Positions 52,460-55,288 of a stretch of DNA of 55,288 nt are shown piece by piece. The stretch's first letter is position 1. Every line of letters begins with the position of its first letter. The DNA comes from Alphaproteobacteria bacterium. Lineage in GTDB: Bacteria; Pseudomonadota; Alphaproteobacteria; Micropepsales; Micropepsaceae. The translations under genes were made by a program, and so were the position numbers. Location of the stretch: contig JACADY010000066.1 in NCBI GenBank assembly GCA_013389115.1, positions 81,775 through 137,062 of the forward strand, given 5' to 3'. The notes beneath the pieces are model-generated. The model was not told the origin of the DNA. It did no database searches and saw only the letters and a list, made by a program, of their open reading frames with translations.

Positions 52460-52992
52460 GCGGGCGCGGGCGGCTCCACATAAGGCGGGTCGGTCGGCAG
52501 GCGGTCGCGGTAAAAGACGTGATTGCCGATCTGCACCGTGCGAACGAGGCCCTTCTTCTCCCAGCCGGGCGAGACGGTCACGGCATGGAAATAGGTCGCG
52601 CCTTGCGTCGTATTCTTCTCCATCACGGCCTTGCGGCCAGCGATGAACTCGCCCGCGAGGCGCCAAGCCTGTTTCCACAGGACACTGCCGCGCGGGCGGC
52701 GCCGTGCGCCGTCGCAGGCAAAGGAGAACTGGCAGACTTTCTTGAACTCGCCCTGATAGACGACGCGGCAGATCGAGCGGCCATAGCCCTCATCGTGGCG
52801 GCGAAAGATCACCTCGGCCACGGCGCGCATGCCTTCCTCGCCCTCCTCACCGGCTTCAAAATACAGGGCTTCGGCGAGGCACATGCGCTCGGCATGGGCG
52901 ACGATCTCGCGCGTCATGTCCGGATCGGCGGCGAGGGCCGGTCCTGACGCAACGGCAATTAAGAGGAATAGCTGGACGATCCACGATCTCAT
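52453..52992 (-). CDS. Cell-wall hydrolase, SleB/Hydrolase_2 family (paralogue 1)
   Basis: A 179-residue exported lytic enzyme of the Hydrolase_2 (SleB/CwlJ-like) family, which acts on peptidoglycan. The signal peptide ends ASGPALA-ADP. The conserved part runs MCLAEALYFEAGEEGEEGMR, with the presumed catalytic Glu in YFEA, then VAEVIFRRH, VCQFSFACDG and ATYFHAVTVSPGWEKKGLV. A Pro-rich tail ends the protein. A longer paralogue lies at 53899-54654, with an SDR gene between them. Confidence 0.93.
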   Translation of the reverse strand: MRSWIVQLFLLIAVASGPALAADPDMTREIVAHAERMCLAEALYFEAGEEGEEGMRAVAEVIFRRHDEGYGRSICRVVYQGEFKKVCQFSFACDGARRRPRGSVLWKQAWRLAGEFIAGRKAVMEKNTTQGATYFHAVTVSPGWEKKGLVRTVQIGNHVFYRDRLPTDPPYVEPPAPAQ

Positions 52993-53038
52993 GCGGCACA
53001 GAGTCTCTCACAAAGCCATTGATAATCGGGAAACAAAA

Positions 53039-53884
53039 ATGAACGGGCAGGGAACGCGCAAATCCATCTTCATCACCGGTGCCGCCAGCGGCATGGGACG
53101 GGCAACGGCGAAGTACTTCGCTCAAAAAGGCTGGTTCATCGGCGCGGCGGACATCAATGCTACGCTCCTTGCGACACTGCAGCAGGAGCTGGGCAGCGAG
53201 GCGTGCCACACCCGCACGCTCGATGTCACGGACCCCGCCGATTTCAACACGGCGCTCGCGGAATTCGCCGAGCATACCGGCGGCCGGCTCGATCTCATGT
53301 TCAACAATGCCGGGATCGGGGAGAGCGGCTGGTTCGAGGATGTGCCCTATGAGGCGGCGATGCGGGTCGTCAAGATCAACTTCATCGGCGTACTGAACGG
53401 CGTCTATGCGTCCCTGCCCTATTTGAAGCGGACGCCCAATTCCCTTCTCTTTACGACATCGTCTTCCTCGGCCACCTATGGGATGCCGCGCATCGCTGTC
53501 TATTCAGCGACGAAGCACGCGGTGAAGGGCCTCACCGAGGCGCTGTCGGTCGAATTCCAGCGGCATGGCGTCAGGGTGGCGGATGTGCTGCCCGGCCTCA
53601 TCGACACGGCCATTTTGCGCTCGACGCCCAACCGCTCGGGCGATGCGCCGAAGCCGACTGAAGAGCAGTTCTATGCCAACGCGCCGAAATCGGGGCCATT
53701 CCGGCTGATGCCCGCCGAGGCGGTCGCCCAGTGCGTGTGGGAGGCCTATCACACGCCGAAAAAGCTGCACTGGTATGTGCCGAAGGATCTCGTCTGGATC
53801 GACCGGATCAAGGGGTTCTGGCCAACCCTCATCCGCAGACGGATCGGCGGCATGCTGATGACGCGGATGCAGCCCAAGCCTTAA
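53039..53884 (+). CDS. Short-chain dehydrogenase/reductase with C-terminal extension
   Basis: An SDR of 281 residues. TGAASGMG is the cofactor loop, DINATLL follows the second strand (Asp suggests NAD), FNNAGIG is the central motif, and the active site has TTSSSSATYGMPRIAVYSATK. The C-terminus carries about 30 basic residues (RIKGFWPTLIRRRIGGMLMT) that may touch the membrane. ATG 53039 is chosen; an earlier in-frame start overlaps the hydrolase gene on the opposite strand. The substrate is unknown. Confidence 0.92.
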   Translation: MNGQGTRKSIFITGAASGMGRATAKYFAQKGWFIGAADINATLLATLQQELGSEACHTRTLDVTDPADFNTALAEFAEHTGGRLDLMFNNAGIGESGWFEDVPYEAAMRVVKINFIGVLNGVYASLPYLKRTPNSLLFTTSSSSATYGMPRIAVYSATKHAVKGLTEALSVEFQRHGVRVADVLPGLIDTAILRSTPNRSGDAPKPTEEQFYANAPKSGPFRLMPAEAVAQCVWEAYHTPKKLHWYVPKDLVWIDRIKGFWPTLIRRRIGGMLMTRMQPKP

Positions 53885-53898
53885 GCTGGACTGAGACC

Positions 53899-54654
53899 TC
53901 AGGGACGCAGCGCCGCCAGCTCGCGGCGCGGCGCCTCATCGAGGCCCGCAATCACGCGGCGCTCCGATGCGGTGGGCAAGCGGTAAAAGATGTGCTGGCC
54001 GATCTGGACCGTGCGCACGAGCTGTGCCGCCCAGCCGGGCGAGACATAGTCGGCATGGAAATGGGTTGCGCGGCCGGTGAGATTGAGGCCCCGGCCGGGC
54101 CCGCGCATCATGTAGTTGGCAACTTCGAGCGCCTCGCTCCAAATCTTCAACTGCTTGGAGCGCTGCATGGCGCCGTTGCAGGTGAAGGAGAACTGGCAGC
54201 CCGTCTTGCGGTGACGCCCCTCCAGCACCACGCCGCAGACCGAGCGCGGAAAGGAGGGGTGCTTGGCCCGACGCAGCACCACTTCGGCCACCGCGCGCTG
54301 ACCGTCCAGCGTCTCGCCGCGCGCCTCGAAATAGACGGCCATGGCGAGGCAACCCGCCTCCAGATCGAGGCTGGCGGTCGCAGCCCTGGTGATCGTCGAC
54401 ACGGAAGGGAGATAGGCGGCAGCGGCAAATTCGGGCGCGCGCGGTCCCATTTTCACGACAATGCGGTCGGTGCGCACAAGGCCCGCCTCAGTGGGGCCGA
54501 AAAGCGTCGCGACCCTGGCGCGCAGTTCCGCATTGGAGGCCGCACGCGCAAAGCCAAGGGCCATCGCACAAGCCACCACGAGGAGCACCCCCCCCAGCAT
54601 GATCCGGTCCGCCCGTCGCATCACGGCCCTCATCGACCTCCGCTTTGCCGCCAT
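53899..54654 (-). CDS. Cell-wall hydrolase, SleB/Hydrolase_2 family (paralogue 2)
   Basis: A 251-residue paralogue of the hydrolase at 52453-52992. After a basic start (AAKRRSMRAVMRRADRIM) one membrane segment (about 20-38) anchors or exports it. A 70-residue region without a known domain comes next. The catalytic domain then shows GCLAMAVYFEARGETLDGQR, VAEVVLRRA, GCQFSFTCNG and ATHFHADYVSPGWAAQLVR. ATG 54654 has GGGG nine bases upstream; ATG 54633 is an alternative, and a start at 54852 is unlikely because its first 66 residues are not family-like. Confidence 0.9.
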   Translation of the reverse strand: MAAKRRSMRAVMRRADRIMLGGVLLVVACAMALGFARAASNAELRARVATLFGPTEAGLVRTDRIVVKMGPRAPEFAAAAYLPSVSTITRAATASLDLEAGCLAMAVYFEARGETLDGQRAVAEVVLRRAKHPSFPRSVCGVVLEGRHRKTGCQFSFTCNGAMQRSKQLKIWSEALEVANYMMRGPGRGLNLTGRATHFHADYVSPGWAAQLVRTVQIGQHIFYRLPTASERRVIAGLDEAPRRELAALRP

Positions 54655-55205
54655 CCCTTGTAACCCCTTTCCCGCGCTGACCCAAATCGGGACAGCTTTG
54701 GTACCGCAGGCACAAGGTTGAAACTCCCCCGGCAAGAACGGCGCCGGTTCGCTTCCCCCGATCCCCCTACAACCATGGCGTGTCGTCTGGGACTTCAGAC
54801 CTGCAAGCCGCGCGATAATCAGCAGCGCGCTCGCCCGGTCAACGCGAAACAAACGGCAGTGTGCCCCCCCATCACAGGCATGAGCATTCGAGCTTGATTT
54901 TATGAAACACGTTTATTTCCAATGCCTTAATCGCCGTTAACCCTTTACCAGGGTTGTTGATGGGGCATTTGTTTTCAGAAAATTTAGCTCCACTCCCCCT
55001 ATTTCGACCGATTCTTGGGAATTGGCTTCATGTTTTCTTAACCAGATTGATCAAGGCGGCCTTCACCATTCTGCCGGCGCGGTTGCGGTGTGGGACAGGT
55101 GGTGCACGCTTTTGGGCATGGATGAGGGAACGTAGGGACACGGGACCCACCCTTCGCGGCTCGGCTTCGCCTCGCACCTCTGGGTGAGGACCTTTGTAAA
55201 GAAGC

Positions 55206-55248
55206 CTCGTCCTGAGGCGGCCGCTCTTCGCGGCCCTCGAAGGATGAG
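55206..55248. repeat. Palindromic intergenic repeat
   Basis: CTCGTCCT at the left pairs with AGGATGAG at the right, and an inner GGCCGC/GCGGCC stem closes on TCTTC. It is the CTCATCCTGAGG...CGAAGGATGAG type of repeat common between genes in Hyphomicrobiales. Confidence 0.75.
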
Positions 55249-55266
55249 ATGCATGTGAAAGGTGGA

Positions 55267-55288
55267 TGGCCCGGTCGAAGCCGGGCCA
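55267..55288. repeat. Palindromic repeat at the window edge
   Basis: TGGCCCGG (55267-55274) pairs with CCGGGCCA (55281-55288) around TCGAAG, a perfect 8-base-pair hairpin that ends exactly at the last base. Such TGGCCCGG repeats are common in this class and often act as terminators. Confidence 0.7.

Larger units (their letters stand above)
54655..55288. other. Non-coding end region
   Basis: This 634-base stretch has no gene that I accept. It contains the promoter region of the cell-wall hydrolase (minus strand), an AT-rich patch (about 54895-55050) with two GTTAACC-like words, and at the right end two palindromic repeats. The AT-rich patch may hold a plus-strand promoter for a gene beyond the window. 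Confidence 0.5.

Noticed and set aside
54954-55187. A 77-codon plus-strand frame in the end region
   Set aside because: It has no family match, runs toward repeat DNA and shows no good ribosome binding site.
1-55288. CRISPR arrays, tRNA or rRNA genes, transposases, prophage or defence islands
   Set aside because: No regular spaced repeats, no tRNA-like folds, no rRNA stretches and no transposase, integrase or phage structural motifs were seen by eye; a tRNA scan was not possible here.

Overview
The window is about 55 kb of GC-rich, densely coded chromosomal DNA from an alphaproteobacterium. The best guess is a member of, or relative of, the Hyphomicrobiales; the genus cannot be told from this stretch. 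The evidence is the gene content and order (HDAC-family hydrolase-xseB-ispA-dxs, usg, a TrmA/RlmD-type RNA methyltransferase, nadABC with a Nudix-winged-helix regulator, YceI-cytochrome b561 genes), many 4-base ATGA overlaps between genes, and GC-rich palindromic intergenic repeats of the kind common in this class. No rRNA, tRNA, CRISPR array, prophage, transposase or secretion system was seen. Most of the window is housekeeping metabolism.

Layout. 1-879: the 3' part of aroC and a short gene remnant cut off by a repeat cluster (878-1110). 1113-7970 (minus): a run HDAC-family hydrolase, xseB, ispA, dxs, RNA methyltransferase, SAM methyltransferase and a DUF559 endonuclease-like gene that sits between short direct repeats. 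8049-13128: a ZntB-type transporter, a membrane-anchored alpha/beta hydrolase, an SDR, an AT-richer membrane-protein gene and an MBL-fold hydrolase. 13341-17585 (plus): YceI, cytochrome b561, YceI, then tsaC and an FAD-linked oxidase. 17588-22288 (minus): a GH17-GT2 glucan synthase, a lipoprotein FKBP and a CNNM/CorC-type protein. 22442-29268: Nudix, SDR, YegD-like Hsp70, nitronate monooxygenase, LysE, an AcuI-type reductase and usg. 29265-32652 (minus): GT9, GT4 and an atypical dihydroorotase. 32738-34556 (plus): ygfZ, VOC and tag. 34553-36758 (minus): the complete queuosine-precursor operon queC-queE-queD-queF. 36917-40778: a KASIII-like synthase, small exported proteins and a universal stress protein with an FNR/FixK-type box. 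40855-44228 (minus): a Lon-family protease and an EEP-family enzyme. 44356-46576 (plus): HD hydrolase, tyrosine phosphatase and the Nudix-winged-helix regulator. 47685-51275 (plus): the NAD de novo operon nadABC behind two operator-like palindromes. 51395-54654: a small AT-rich gene, two SDRs and two paralogous cell-wall hydrolases. 54655-55288 is non-coding and ends in palindromic repeats.

How the genes fit together. dxs and ispA supply isoprenoid precursors. queCDEF makes preQ1 for tRNA queuosine. nadABC converts aspartate to nicotinic acid mononucleotide and is probably repressed by the Nudix-type regulator encoded 1.2 kb upstream. The GT9/GT4 pair probably works on the cell envelope.

The observations most worth a second look are an in-frame TGA at codon 59 of nadC, the duplicated operator/promoter arrangement in front of nadA, a QueD without the usual active-site cysteine, a dihydroorotase whose HxH metal motif reads QxH, and the repeat-flanked DUF559 gene. 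I found no convincing evidence of a wholly new multi-gene system.
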